DNA from: UKL13-3 sp943369665
GTDB taxonomy: Bacteria; Bacteroidota; Bacteroidia; UKL13-3
Direction of reading: 5' to 3'
DNA: 64,000 bases
Assembly: GCA_943369665.1 (NCBI GenBank)
Contig: CALRNX020000008.1
Location: forward strand, 1-64,000
Of the stretch, positions 55,662 to 63,733 are shown one piece after another (positions within the stretch are counted from its first letter, which is position 1; each line of letters opens with the position of its first letter). Position numbers and translations under genes: made by a program. The notes below the pieces were generated by a model. The model made no database searches, had not been told where the DNA came from, and worked only from the letters and a program-made list of their open reading frames with translations.

Positions 55662-56945
55662 TTAGTTTACAATTACTTTTTGTACGGAACGGCTATTGCC
55701 ATTGGTAACGGTTAAGAAATAAATGCCTTTAGTGAAATTGCTTACATTAACACTGTGGTTTGTAAACAATGATGATTCAATTTGTTGGTTGTATACTTCT
55801 TTTCCGGTTATATCAGTCAGAATAACCTTGCTGTTTTCCGATTGGGCTTCGAACAATACGGTTAATACATCACTTGCCGGATTTGGATACACCGATACAT
55901 TTTTAACTTCTTCACCAAGTGTAAATACTCCTGTGTTTGGAGTCAATTTAGTTTTATTAAAAATCGCTCTGCCCGGACGACTGGAATCAGTAAGATTTGC
56001 AACAAACCCAGTAAATACTACTTTCCAAAACGCACCTCCTTTTGACTTTACAAAAAAGGTCAGAGAGTCAGTTGTTGTATATGAGTTTGTACTAAAATTG
56101 TAAGCCTTCCAATCCGAACCAATAGTCGAAATATTGCTGCTGAATGAAGTTGTATCGGCTAATGTTGAATTTGTTTCTTCAATGCTTCTCACTTCGCTTA
56201 CAGCAACTCCAGCATTGGTTAAGATACCGGTTACTGTAGGGTAACCAGGCATGTTGGGTAAGTATCTGGTGTATACAAAATCCCAATCCGTTTTTGCAGG
56301 CTCACGGTCAACAATTGCACCTGTTACCAAAGAAACGTATACAAAATTTTTGGTGCTGTAGGCTGTTGAAGCAAGGGAAAGACCAACAGAATCTGTTCCA
56401 TCAATATTTGCAAAGCTGACATTCCAGGTTCCCGTTGTTTTATTTCTAATCCATACTTTTTTGAAAAGTGTAGTCGATCCCGAAGTGACAACTGCCAGAT
56501 ACAAGCGGTGTCCGACAACCACATGAGTCGACATATTATACTCTCCCCATCCGTAATCAAACTGATTGTTTGTATCGGGATAATTAAACGCTCCTTCTTG
56601 CCAATCTTCATCAGAGTTGTTGCGAACTTTCCATGTTTTGTAACCGGTAGTATCAAATGGAGCCCAGTTAACATCAACACCCGGCATCTCATAAATAACT
56701 GTTTTACCATTGTTGGTCTGACTAACACCGGTATTTGCACGAACCGAAACATTTGCATTACCAACGCTAAAGCCAAGCTGCCAGTTGCCATTAGGAACGG
56801 TAGACACTGCGCCCGATTCTAAACTGTAATAAACATCATTGGCGTATGCTGCACCGGTTTCGATAGAATCTGTTACTGTTGTTTGAGCATTGGCTATGCC
56901 AGATAAAAATGCTCCTACAATTAAAAATAAGTATTGCTTTTTCAT
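55662..56945 (-). CDS. T9SS-secreted HmuY-like protein
   Basis: This 427-residue protein has a signal peptide (MKKQYLFLIVGAFLSGIANAQ), two HmuY-like segments (ANDVYYSLESGAVSTVPNGNWQLGFSVG and KTDWDFVYTRYLPNMPGYPTVTGILTN) and a T9SS type A C-terminal domain (VSVYPNPASDVLTVLF ... DITGKEVYNQQI ... FTKGIYFLTVTNGNSRSVQKVIV). It is therefore a secreted or surface-bound haem-binding candidate that would feed the adjacent TonB receptor. The ATG at 56945 follows a palindromic operator by about 40 bases; the frame is open to 56966. Confidence 0.85.
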   Translation of the reverse strand: MKKQYLFLIVGAFLSGIANAQTTVTDSIETGAAYANDVYYSLESGAVSTVPNGNWQLGFSVGNANVSVRANTGVSQTNNGKTVIYEMPGVDVNWAPFDTTGYKTWKVRNNSDEDWQEGAFNYPDTNNQFDYGWGEYNMSTHVVVGHRLYLAVVTSGSTTLFKKVWIRNKTTGTWNVSFANIDGTDSVGLSLASTAYSTKNFVYVSLVTGAIVDREPAKTDWDFVYTRYLPNMPGYPTVTGILTNAGVAVSEVRSIEETNSTLADTTSFSSNISTIGSDWKAYNFSTNSYTTTDSLTFFVKSKGGAFWKVVFTGFVANLTDSSRPGRAIFNKTKLTPNTGVFTLGEEVKNVSVYPNPASDVLTVLFEAQSENSKVILTDITGKEVYNQQIESSLFTNHSVNVSNFTKGIYFLTVTNGNSRSVQKVIVN

Positions 56946-56985
56946 ATATTGATTTTTGTGATGCAAATGTATCTAGGCTTTGCGC

Positions 56986-57008
56986 TTATTTAAAACTATT
57001 CTAAATAG
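56986..57008 (-). promoter_or_regulatory. Palindromic operator, copy 3 (TATTTAGA n7 TAAATAA)
   Basis: On the minus strand the 23 bases read CTATTTAGA, seven bases, TAAATAA. It lies about 40 bases before the ATG of the T9SS HmuY-like gene, so it is placed to control the receptor operon. The same pattern recurs twice upstream of the DUF6607 gene. Confidence 0.6.
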
Positions 57009-57082
57009 ATTACAAAAGAGTTACAAAACAGACTTGTTGATGACATTTGCTAAATAAGATCTGATCAGGTTAATATTCGAAA

Positions 57083-57118
57083 AAAAATGGTTGACGGATT
57101 TAAGCCATCAACCATTTT
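57083..57118 (-). terminator. Hairpin terminator after the DUF6607 gene
   Basis: AAAATGGTTGA pairs with TCAACCATTTT, with an extended A-run on the left that gives the U-tract on the minus strand. It separates the DUF6607 transcript from the receptor operon. Confidence 0.85.
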
Positions 57119-57132
57119 ATACCAACCCGAGA

Positions 57133-58092
57133 TTAACTTGCCGAGATAAATGATTTAATCACAGCATCAATTTCGGCTTTTGCTTTGCCTTGTATATAAT
57201 CGTTTCCTTTGCAGGATTTATCACCAAGTTCAAACAAAGCATCATATAATCGTTGACTGTCAACGACTGATTTAATTTTTAATGTCGGGTATTGCGTGTA
57301 TACATCGTCCCATACCTTCCTCACATCTGCCCAATAGTTTTGTTGTTTGTTCCACCATTTAACAGCAGGTGTTGCATCATAATTTCCAGCCCAGAAGCGC
57401 TCAATTCCTTTTTCCCAGCAAATCGTTTTGTCAACACCATTTTTACGCACAATTTTTTCGTTGTCTTGCAACAAGGCCCATCCATCTGCAAAAATTTCCA
57501 TGCGGCTATGACGACCCATTACATTATAATCGCTGCGTTTGGTGTACTCTCTGCGTGGCAATGGAGCAAAAGCATTTCCTTCCCAATAGTGTTTTCCATC
57601 AACATGAACCCAGGTTCCGTAACTTTCGTAGCGAGGACTATCATCTACCTGATAAACTTTTTGTGTCCAGGTTCCTTTGGCTTGTTCAGCCGTAATGGTT
57701 TTTAACGTCCACTCGTTATCACGATAGTAACTATACAATTGTGTGTTTTCATACACCCATTCTTGTGCCCAATGTTTAATAATCATCGTATCGTTTACAA
57801 TAAGCAAATGTTGTAATGTAATTTTAGTGGGCGTTTCTTCTGTTATAAATACATACTCAATACCTGTTTCTTTATACTTTGGAAAATACTTATAAGCTGT
57901 GTCGCTTGCAAATGTTTCTGTGAATTCAAATGTTACTTTATAAACACCACACATTTTTTTGATGCATGACTTGTCCTGATCCAATTTAGGGTTCGATACC
58001 GGAATCGGTTTTAATTTTGGAGTTGTGGATTGCGCTTTCGCAAAACAAACTCCAGTAAATAAAAAGGCTAAAAGTAAAACTGTGTTTTTCAT
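57133..58092 (-). CDS. DUF6607 family exported protein
   Basis: The 319-residue product has a signal peptide (MKNTVLLLAFLFTGVCFAKAQ) and a body rich in Trp and Tyr (IIKHWAQEWVYENTQLYSYYRDNEWTLKTI, GTWTQKVYQVDDSPRYESYGTWVH, YWEGNAFAPLPRREYTKRSDYNVM). This is the DUF6607 pattern; in Bacteroidota these genes lie beside TonB receptors for iron compounds. A role in haem or iron handling is therefore contextual inference. It has its own promoter region with two palindromic operators. The ATG at 58092 starts the signal peptide; the frame is open to 58134. Confidence 0.85.
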   Translation of the reverse strand: MKNTVLLLAFLFTGVCFAKAQSTTPKLKPIPVSNPKLDQDKSCIKKMCGVYKVTFEFTETFASDTAYKYFPKYKETGIEYVFITEETPTKITLQHLLIVNDTMIIKHWAQEWVYENTQLYSYYRDNEWTLKTITAEQAKGTWTQKVYQVDDSPRYESYGTWVHVDGKHYWEGNAFAPLPRREYTKRSDYNVMGRHSRMEIFADGWALLQDNEKIVRKNGVDKTICWEKGIERFWAGNYDATPAVKWWNKQQNYWADVRKVWDDVYTQYPTLKIKSVVDSQRLYDALFELGDKSCKGNDYIQGKAKAEIDAVIKSFISAS

Positions 58093-58167
58093 TTGTTGGT
58101 TAGGGTTTGATATTTTAAATTTTGATTGACCCAATAAGTGTCATTTTTCGTGGCAAAACTATAGTTT

Positions 58168-58190
58168 TTATTTAGACTAATTATGAATAA
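58168..58190. promoter_or_regulatory. Palindromic operator, copy 1
   Basis: The 23 bases read TTATTTAGA, seven bases (CTAATTA), then TGAATAA, one base off perfect symmetry. It lies about 76 bases before the DUF6607 ATG. Confidence 0.55.
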
Positions 58191-58251
58191 TGGCAAATAT
58201 GTAGAAATATTTAGCCGCTGTTATTCAGAATAATACAATCTAAAACCCAAT

Positions 58252-58274
58252 TTATTTAGACTCGATATAAATAA
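58252..58274. promoter_or_regulatory. Palindromic operator, copy 2
   Basis: The 23 bases read TTATTTAGA, CTCGATA, TAAATAA, with perfect 7-base arms TTATTTA/TAAATAA. It lies between the divergent DUF6607 gene and the 49-residue membrane peptide gene, 73 bases before the latter's ATG, and could control either. Confidence 0.6.
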
Positions 58275-58347
58275 ATAATACATTTGTGAGGTCATGATGA
58301 CGACAAAAAATGCAATCAACCTGTAACCAGTTTTCAATTTTTACACC

Positions 58348-58497
58348 ATGAAATCGATTTCTCCGAACCCATCAAACAAATATGCCAGGATCATAACCTG
58401 GTTTAAACGATTTGGCGTTGCCGGATTCATTTTTTTCCTCATCAAAGGGCTACTTTGGTTGCTCATTCCTTACCTCATTGCCAAAGGCATATTTTAG
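58348..58497 (+). CDS. 49-residue single-span membrane protein
   Basis: An ATG-started frame encodes MKSISPNPSNKYARIITWFK, then RFGVAGFIFFLIKGLLWLLI and PYLIAKGIF. The SPNPSNKYARII segment followed by a basic turn and one membrane span looks like a real, conserved small protein rather than chance, and similar 'SPNP..KY' peptides occur in Bacteroidota as far as I recall. It ends 52 bases before dprA and could be cotranscribed with it. Function unknown. Confidence 0.55.
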   Translation: MKSISPNPSNKYARIITWFKRFGVAGFIFFLIKGLLWLLIPYLIAKGIF

Positions 58498-58549
58498 AAA
58501 GCACGGAAACAATCCTTTTTGTTTTCGCTTCTAAATTTTAATTTCACGC

Positions 58550-59659
58550 ATGCCTTCTACTCAATCTTCATTACTCCTATATCAAATTGCGATCACCCTT
58601 ATTCCGGGAGTAGGCGATGTGCTGGCCAAAAATTTAATCAGTTATTGTGGAAGTGTTGAGGAAGTTTTCAAGGTAAAAAAAACGCATTTGCTCCGGATCC
58701 CGGGTATTGGTGAAAAGATTGCCCAAGCCATTGTTTCTTTTAAGGATTTTAAGCGAGCCGAAAAAGAAATTGCGTTTATGGAAAAGCATAAAGTGCAGCC
58801 GCTCTTTTACCTCGACCAAACCTATCCAACCCGGTTAAAACAAATTGAAGATGCACCTGCATTGCTCTATTATTTGGGAAATGCCTATTTAAACAATCCT
58901 AAAATCGTTGGCATTGTCGGTACCCGAAAAGCAAGTGAATATGGAAAAGCCTGCGTGGAAAATCTGGTTCAGAACCTCACAGAAACAGGCTGCCTTGTGT
59001 TAAGCGGATTGGCTTATGGAATTGATATTCATGCACACCGGGATGCGTTAAAATACAATTTACCAACGGTAGGCGTACTGGCTCACGGATTGGATAGAAT
59101 ATATCCTGCTCAACATGCAGGCACAGCCAAAAAAATGGTGGAAAAAGGAGGGTTGCTTACCGAGTTTATGAGTGAAACAAACCCCGACAGGGAAAACTTT
59201 CCAAAACGAAACAGAATTGTAGCCGGCTTGTGCGATGTACTGATCGTTGTTGAAACAGCCGATCGTGGAGGTGCAATGATCACCGCAGAACTTGCAAACG
59301 GATACAATAAAGATGTTGCTGCTTTTCCCGGCAGAGCTAACGATGAATACAGTAAGGGCTGCAATAAACTCATCAAAACAAACAAGGCCAGCTTAATTAC
59401 CAGTACTGAAGACCTTTATTACCTGATGGGATGGAACTCTGATAAACCTAAGCCCAATATTCAGCAGGTATTGCCTCTCGATCTATCAGCTGCCGATATG
59501 GAAATTTACACCTTCATTAAAAACAAAACGAAAACAGGTATCGATGAAATAGCCTTCGCATTGCAAATTGATTCAAGCAATTTATCCCTTCAATTGCTCG
59601 AGATGGAATTTAAGGGAATCATCAGGTCATTGCCCGGAAAAATATATGAACTAGTTTAA
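58550..59659 (+). CDS. dprA: DNA-processing protein DprA
   Basis: This 369-residue protein loads RecA on incoming single-stranded DNA during natural transformation. It has an N-terminal helix-hairpin-helix region (IALTLIPGVGDVLAKNLI-like and LRIPGIGEKIAQAIV), the Rossmann core (IVGTRKASEYGKACVENL, VLSGLAYGIDIHAHRDAL, FPKRNRIVAGLCDVLIVVETADRGGAMITAELA, AFPGRANDEYSKGCNKLIKTNKA) and a winged C-terminal domain. The length is normal. Confidence 0.95.
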   Translation: MPSTQSSLLLYQIAITLIPGVGDVLAKNLISYCGSVEEVFKVKKTHLLRIPGIGEKIAQAIVSFKDFKRAEKEIAFMEKHKVQPLFYLDQTYPTRLKQIEDAPALLYYLGNAYLNNPKIVGIVGTRKASEYGKACVENLVQNLTETGCLVLSGLAYGIDIHAHRDALKYNLPTVGVLAHGLDRIYPAQHAGTAKKMVEKGGLLTEFMSETNPDRENFPKRNRIVAGLCDVLIVVETADRGGAMITAELANGYNKDVAAFPGRANDEYSKGCNKLIKTNKASLITSTEDLYYLMGWNSDKPKPNIQQVLPLDLSAADMEIYTFIKNKTKTGIDEIAFALQIDSSNLSLQLLEMEFKGIIRSLPGKIYELV

Positions 59660-59694
59660 TATCACTGTAATCCGTTTTACCTAATTTCGCGTCC

Positions 59695-60783
59695 ATGAAA
59701 AATAAGTTTATCCTGCTCTTTAGTTCTATTGGACTGCTCACTATTGCCTGTATTGGCTTCGCTTTTACAAAAGCTCCTGCAACCAAACCTAAAAAAGTGA
59801 TCTTTTTAATTGGGGATGGAATGGGACTAGCCCAGATAAGTGGTGCCATGAGTGAATACAACGGACAAAATGCATTCGAACGTTTCCCTGTGATCGGTTT
59901 AAGCAAAACACAATCAGCAGATGATTATGTAACAGATAGTGGTGCTGGTGCTACAGTGTTCTCAATTGGTAAAAAAACATTTAACGGTGCCATTGGTGTG
60001 GGGGCAGATACCGTAGCTTATGAAAGCTTATTTGAAAAACTGAAAAAGCAAAACAGGTCAACAGGTGTGGTGGCAACCTCATCTGTTACGCACGCAACAC
60101 CTGCTTCGTTTTACGCACACGTAGGAAGTAGAAACAGCGAAGATGATATTGCCTTGTTCTTATTAAAGGGTAATTGCGATATCGCCATTGGTGGTGGTAA
60201 CCAGTTTTTTGAAGCCAGAGCCGATAAACGCGATTTGTACAAAGAACTACAACAAAAAGGATTTGTGACAGTAGCCGATACCTTGAACAACTACAAACAC
60301 CAAACTGCCACAAAATTAGTTTACACACTTGCCACTGACGGGATGAAACGAATGTTGGATGGTCGTGGTGATTATTTAAAAACAGCATCCTTAAATGCAA
60401 TTGAATTGCTTTCGCAAAACAAAAACGGTTATATGCTGATGATCGAAGGATCCCAAATTGATTGGGGTGGACATGCAAACGATTATGCATATATGAAAAC
60501 TGAGCTGCATGATTTTAATGAAACCATTAATGCTGTTTTGGACTACGCGCAAAAAGAAAAAGATGTACTTGTAGTTGTAACAGCCGATCATGAAACAGGA
60601 GGTTTGGCTCTTACTTTAAACAAGGAGAATCGTAAAAGCTTCGTTCCAAAATATACCTATAACAAGCATACGGGTGTTATGGTTCCGGTATTTGCTTATG
60701 GTCCGGGAGCTGAACAATTTGCAGGCATTTACGAAAACACGGCTATTTTCTACAAGTTTAAACAACTGCTAAACCTAGATTAA
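59695..60783 (+). CDS. Alkaline phosphatase (PhoA family)
   Basis: This 362-residue exported enzyme has a hydrophobic N-terminus (about 1-24) and the alkaline phosphatase core: metal ligand Asp in LIGDGMGLAQ (D41), nucleophile S82 in YVTDSGAGATVFSIGKK, VTHATPASFYAHVGSR, MIEGSQIDWGGHAND and TADHETGGLAL. It releases phosphate from monoesters in the periplasm or outside the cell. It lies downstream of dprA and overlaps the following small gene by one base. Confidence 0.94.
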   Translation: MKNKFILLFSSIGLLTIACIGFAFTKAPATKPKKVIFLIGDGMGLAQISGAMSEYNGQNAFERFPVIGLSKTQSADDYVTDSGAGATVFSIGKKTFNGAIGVGADTVAYESLFEKLKKQNRSTGVVATSSVTHATPASFYAHVGSRNSEDDIALFLLKGNCDIAIGGGNQFFEARADKRDLYKELQQKGFVTVADTLNNYKHQTATKLVYTLATDGMKRMLDGRGDYLKTASLNAIELLSQNKNGYMLMIEGSQIDWGGHANDYAYMKTELHDFNETINAVLDYAQKEKDVLVVVTADHETGGLALTLNKENRKSFVPKYTYNKHTGVMVPVFAYGPGAEQFAGIYENTAIFYKFKQLLNLD

Positions 60784-61037
60784 TGGAAACGTCAAAATTA
60801 ATATGGTTGGTGGCTATCGCAATCCTTGCGATCCTGGTGTATTATTTTTTAATCAAAAAGATGAGTCCTGCTCAAAAGTCAGGAATTCTTGTAAGAGGTG
60901 TTCTGTTTTTTGGAATGATCGGATACCTGACTTATGATTTTTACACCAAGGAAAAATATTGGTATATTTTGGTATTGGCTGCAGGAAGTATCGCTTTTGT
61001 GATATTGCTGCTATCACAAAAAAACAGGGAGAAGTAA
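60783..61037 (+). CDS. Small membrane protein
   Basis: The 84-residue product has three hydrophobic spans (LIWLVAIAILAILVYYFLI, ILVRGVLFFGMIGYLTYDF, YWYILVLAAGSIAFVILLL) and a basic C-terminus (SQKNREK). No family is recognised. Its ATG overlaps the phosphatase stop (TAATG), so it is translated together with the phosphatase gene. Confidence 0.7.
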   Translation: METSKLIWLVAIAILAILVYYFLIKKMSPAQKSGILVRGVLFFGMIGYLTYDFYTKEKYWYILVLAAGSIAFVILLLSQKNREK

Positions 61038-61041
61038 CAGC

Positions 61042-61806
61042 TTAAATCAGCGGGTTGTGTTTTTCGATATACGCTATGGCTTGTTGTTGGGTATACACTG
61101 AAAAATTGCGATACCTATAATGTACATCAATAATCTCAGCCAAAGCTTCCTTTACCAATTGTTTGTTTTTCCAGTTACGCAAATGGTGAATAACGGTTTC
61201 CAAACAACCTTTTTTGTAAGCAATTTGTCCGATCACATGCACTAAAGTATTTCGAACCCTGGCTGTTTTATCGAACTCAAGTTGTTGTAATAATGGTAAA
61301 ATATCCTGCGGGTATTTTCGTCCACGAAGTTCTATGCCATGACAGATCTCCCTGCGAACTTCCTTATCAGGATGATGCAGATAGGTTTGTGCCCATGCAA
61401 GCACAGGAATTGGGTTTACCTCTCCCATCTTTTTAACGGAACCAATAACAGCATTACGTGGAGCGTGATGAATATCAAAAAGGCCTCTGTCAAAAAAGAA
61501 TTGAACACGATCAAATATGCGTTTTCCGATTTCCCCTGCTGCATTGATGACCGTTTGGCGAACTTTAAAATCAGGATTGCCAAAGAGTTCAGTTAACGAA
61601 TCAAGTATAGCAGACTGCAATAAATGATCTGTTTGATACAATTTACCAATTGCCAAGTATGCCGATTTGCGGATATACGTATCATCATCACCAAAATACT
61701 GTAGGATGTTTTGATATTGCTTTGCATTCAAATCAACTAAAAGATCTTGTTGAATCCTTGCTACAACAGCAACTCTTTCTTCTTTTGATAAATCATAAAA
61801 ACCCAT
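61042..61806 (-). CDS. HEAT-repeat protein
   Basis: The 254-residue product is an alpha solenoid with about five HEAT units (DDDTYIRKSAYLAIGKLYQ, NPDFKVRQTVINAAGEIGKRI, HPDKEVRREICHGIELRGRKYP, DKTARVRNTLVHVIGQIAYKKG). It resembles HEAT-domain phycocyanobilin-lyase-like or armadillo scaffolds, without a known target. It is the last gene of a four-gene minus-strand operon, 5 bases after the preceding gene. Confidence 0.8.
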   Translation of the reverse strand: MGFYDLSKEERVAVVARIQQDLLVDLNAKQYQNILQYFGDDDTYIRKSAYLAIGKLYQTDHLLQSAILDSLTELFGNPDFKVRQTVINAAGEIGKRIFDRVQFFFDRGLFDIHHAPRNAVIGSVKKMGEVNPIPVLAWAQTYLHHPDKEVRREICHGIELRGRKYPQDILPLLQQLEFDKTARVRNTLVHVIGQIAYKKGCLETVIHHLRNWKNKQLVKEALAEIIDVHYRYRNFSVYTQQQAIAYIEKHNPLI

Positions 61807-61811
61807 TGCTA

Positions 61812-62282
61812 TTATAATTGATCAATTTCGCGTTGATAGTCATATTGGATATCTTCATGCAATTTACCAAGCTCTTTGTTTATTTTTTTGAGCTGAGCGG
61901 CATACATGTTCACTAATACGGTGCTTTCATAAAAATGATCGGGTAATTTTTTAAACTGCTGCAAAAAGTGAATGAGCAATTCAACAGCAGTTTCGGGTTT
62001 ACCTGAATATTTTATTTGCTTCCCAATTCCACGAAGGATCTTGCGAATGGTCTTTTTGGCAAAATAAACAGTCGTGCGATTGACTTCAGCAAACTGTAAT
62101 TCAACTTCTGCTTTGATATTATTGATATAGGTTTGCTCATCATGTGCTTCAAACAATAAATAATGGAGCAACTCTTTATTCTCCTTTTTAAACTTACCAA
62201 GCCTTACCAACGTATCCACCAACTGAGGGTGTGGCAATGTTTGCAGCTCTTTTTTAAGTTGGGCAAGAGAAACGGTTTCCAT
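61812..62282 (-). CDS. Unrecognised helical cytoplasmic protein
   Basis: The 156-residue product (METVSLAQLKKELQTLPHPQ...) is charged and predicted all-helical, with LLHYLLFEAHDEQTYINNIKAEVELQFAE and a long coiled-coil-like end (NMYAAQLKKINKELGKLHEDIQYDYQREI). It has no signal peptide or catalytic motif. It is separated from its neighbours by 5 bases on both sides, so it is cotranscribed with the HEAT protein and the lipoprotein, and may interact with the HEAT scaffold. Confidence 0.65.
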   Translation of the reverse strand: METVSLAQLKKELQTLPHPQLVDTLVRLGKFKKENKELLHYLLFEAHDEQTYINNIKAEVELQFAEVNRTTVYFAKKTIRKILRGIGKQIKYSGKPETAVELLIHFLQQFKKLPDHFYESTVLVNMYAAQLKKINKELGKLHEDIQYDYQREIDQL

Positions 62283-62287
62283 TATAC

Positions 62288-62677
62288 TTATTTGAGAAAA
62301 AGTTTACGCGTAAGGACCCGCTTGGGGATTATTTGCGCAGGAGTTGTATCATGCAATAATCCGGAAGCATTTACACCTGTTACATAATAATTTCCTTGAA
62401 GAATATACCCAAAATCTACTCTTCCTGAAGACGAAGACACCATCGTATTAAATACCAGATCATCATACATATCTTCTTTCGACAAAAATAATTTTACGGT
62501 AGCTCCTGCTACATCGTTTCCATTGACATCAAAAACATCAACATACAAACGACCTGTTACACCGGAAGAATCGGAAGTTACAATTGTTTGATTGAGAACG
62601 GTGTCATCGTCTTTCTTTTTGGAGCAGGAAACAATACCAACTACAACCAATAAAATAAACAAGCTTTGAATCTTCAT
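62288..62677 (-). CDS. Small lipoprotein with a carboxypeptidase-regulatory-like domain
   Basis: The 129-residue product has a lipoprotein signal (MKIQSLFILLVVVGIVSC, Cys18) and a beta-sandwich pattern typical of CarboxypepD-regulatory-like domains (GRLYVDVFDVNGNDVAGATVKLFLS, VDFGYILQGNYYVTGVNASG). It is likely a surface or periplasmic adhesion-type domain; function unknown. It follows the flavin reductase gene by 27 bases in the same operon. Confidence 0.7.
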   Translation of the reverse strand: MKIQSLFILLVVVGIVSCSKKKDDDTVLNQTIVTSDSSGVTGRLYVDVFDVNGNDVAGATVKLFLSKEDMYDDLVFNTMVSSSSGRVDFGYILQGNYYVTGVNASGLLHDTTPAQIIPKRVLTRKLFLK

Positions 62678-62704
62678 GATGTCTTTATTTACAATTTTTA
62701 CATT

Positions 62705-63592
62705 TTAGCTCAATAGAATTTTCCAAGCATCCACGGCCTTATTACTTTCTAAATACACATGCGCCATTTGGTGTAATGCTTTTTCCAATTCGGCTGGATC
62801 AGCAACATGATCGGTATGTATTTTTTGAAGGTCTTTATTCATGCGTTTAAAAACCTCAATACTATCCGTATCAGGTAATACTTGTTCATTGGCCAGCATT
62901 CCTAAATCATTACCTGTTAAAATCTTACTCAAACGAATCGCATCCGGTAATTGGTCGACCCCCATTCCTAAATTACGATTCGGCTTGGGAACTTCGAACA
63001 AACCTTTACTTGCCCTTACATAATAATCATATCCGGCACGCGCTACCAGGTCTATTTTTTCCTGATCGATTCCTCCTGTTGCGGTAAGTATATCATCGGC
63101 AATATGCATCAGCAGCATTTCGCAAATAATCAAATTTCCGGCACCACCTTCTTCGCCTGTGTAAATTACATCACGAACCTTGCATTCAAACTGAACCGGT
63201 GATTCTTTTACCCTGAATGGCTTCACCATTTGAGATTCCAACTGGGTAAATCCCGATTTTACAAATTCATTTGTGCCTTTCGGATACTCACAACTTGCCA
63301 GGCTCATTTGTTGCACCATTGCATAGTTCACCACATTGATCACGACTTCGCCTGTCTCCAACACATTCTCTAAAGTATGTTTAATGGTATTGTCGCGCAC
63401 CCTACGTGCGGGTGAAAAAATCAGCGTAGTTGGGTTGCTTCCAAATACGTTAAAAAAACTAAACGGACTTAAGTTTGGGTTTCCTTCCTTATCTATCGTA
63501 CTCGCAAAACAAATTGGCCGTGGCGCAATTGCCGTGAGCAACAAATTGTGAAACTCTGCAAGTGGTTTATCTTTTGGTCCTATCGTTCTCAT
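62705..63592 (-). CDS. Flavin reductase family protein (flavoredoxin-like)
   Basis: This 295-residue protein has the FMN-binding split-barrel signature of flavin reductases: LLLTAIAPRPICFASTIDKEGNPNLSPFSFFNVFGSNPTTLIFSPARR and VLETGEVVINVVNYAMVQQMSLAS, followed by a C-terminal extension with helical content. Members bind FMN and reduce flavins with NAD(P)H or act in electron transfer. It is the first gene of the operon. Confidence 0.87.
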   Translation of the reverse strand: MRTIGPKDKPLAEFHNLLLTAIAPRPICFASTIDKEGNPNLSPFSFFNVFGSNPTTLIFSPARRVRDNTIKHTLENVLETGEVVINVVNYAMVQQMSLASCEYPKGTNEFVKSGFTQLESQMVKPFRVKESPVQFECKVRDVIYTGEEGGAGNLIICEMLLMHIADDILTATGGIDQEKIDLVARAGYDYYVRASKGLFEVPKPNRNLGMGVDQLPDAIRLSKILTGNDLGMLANEQVLPDTDSIEVFKRMNKDLQKIHTDHVADPAELEKALHQMAHVYLESNKAVDAWKILLS

Positions 63593-63733
63593 GCATTATG
63601 TTAGTTGTGTGGAGTATGGTATCGTGTTAATATGGTTTATTGTTTTATTCCGATTGCTTTTGTCTTATAGTCGGTATTCATGCTATAACTACTTTTACAT
63701 AATAAACATAATACCACAATTAACAGAAAACAA

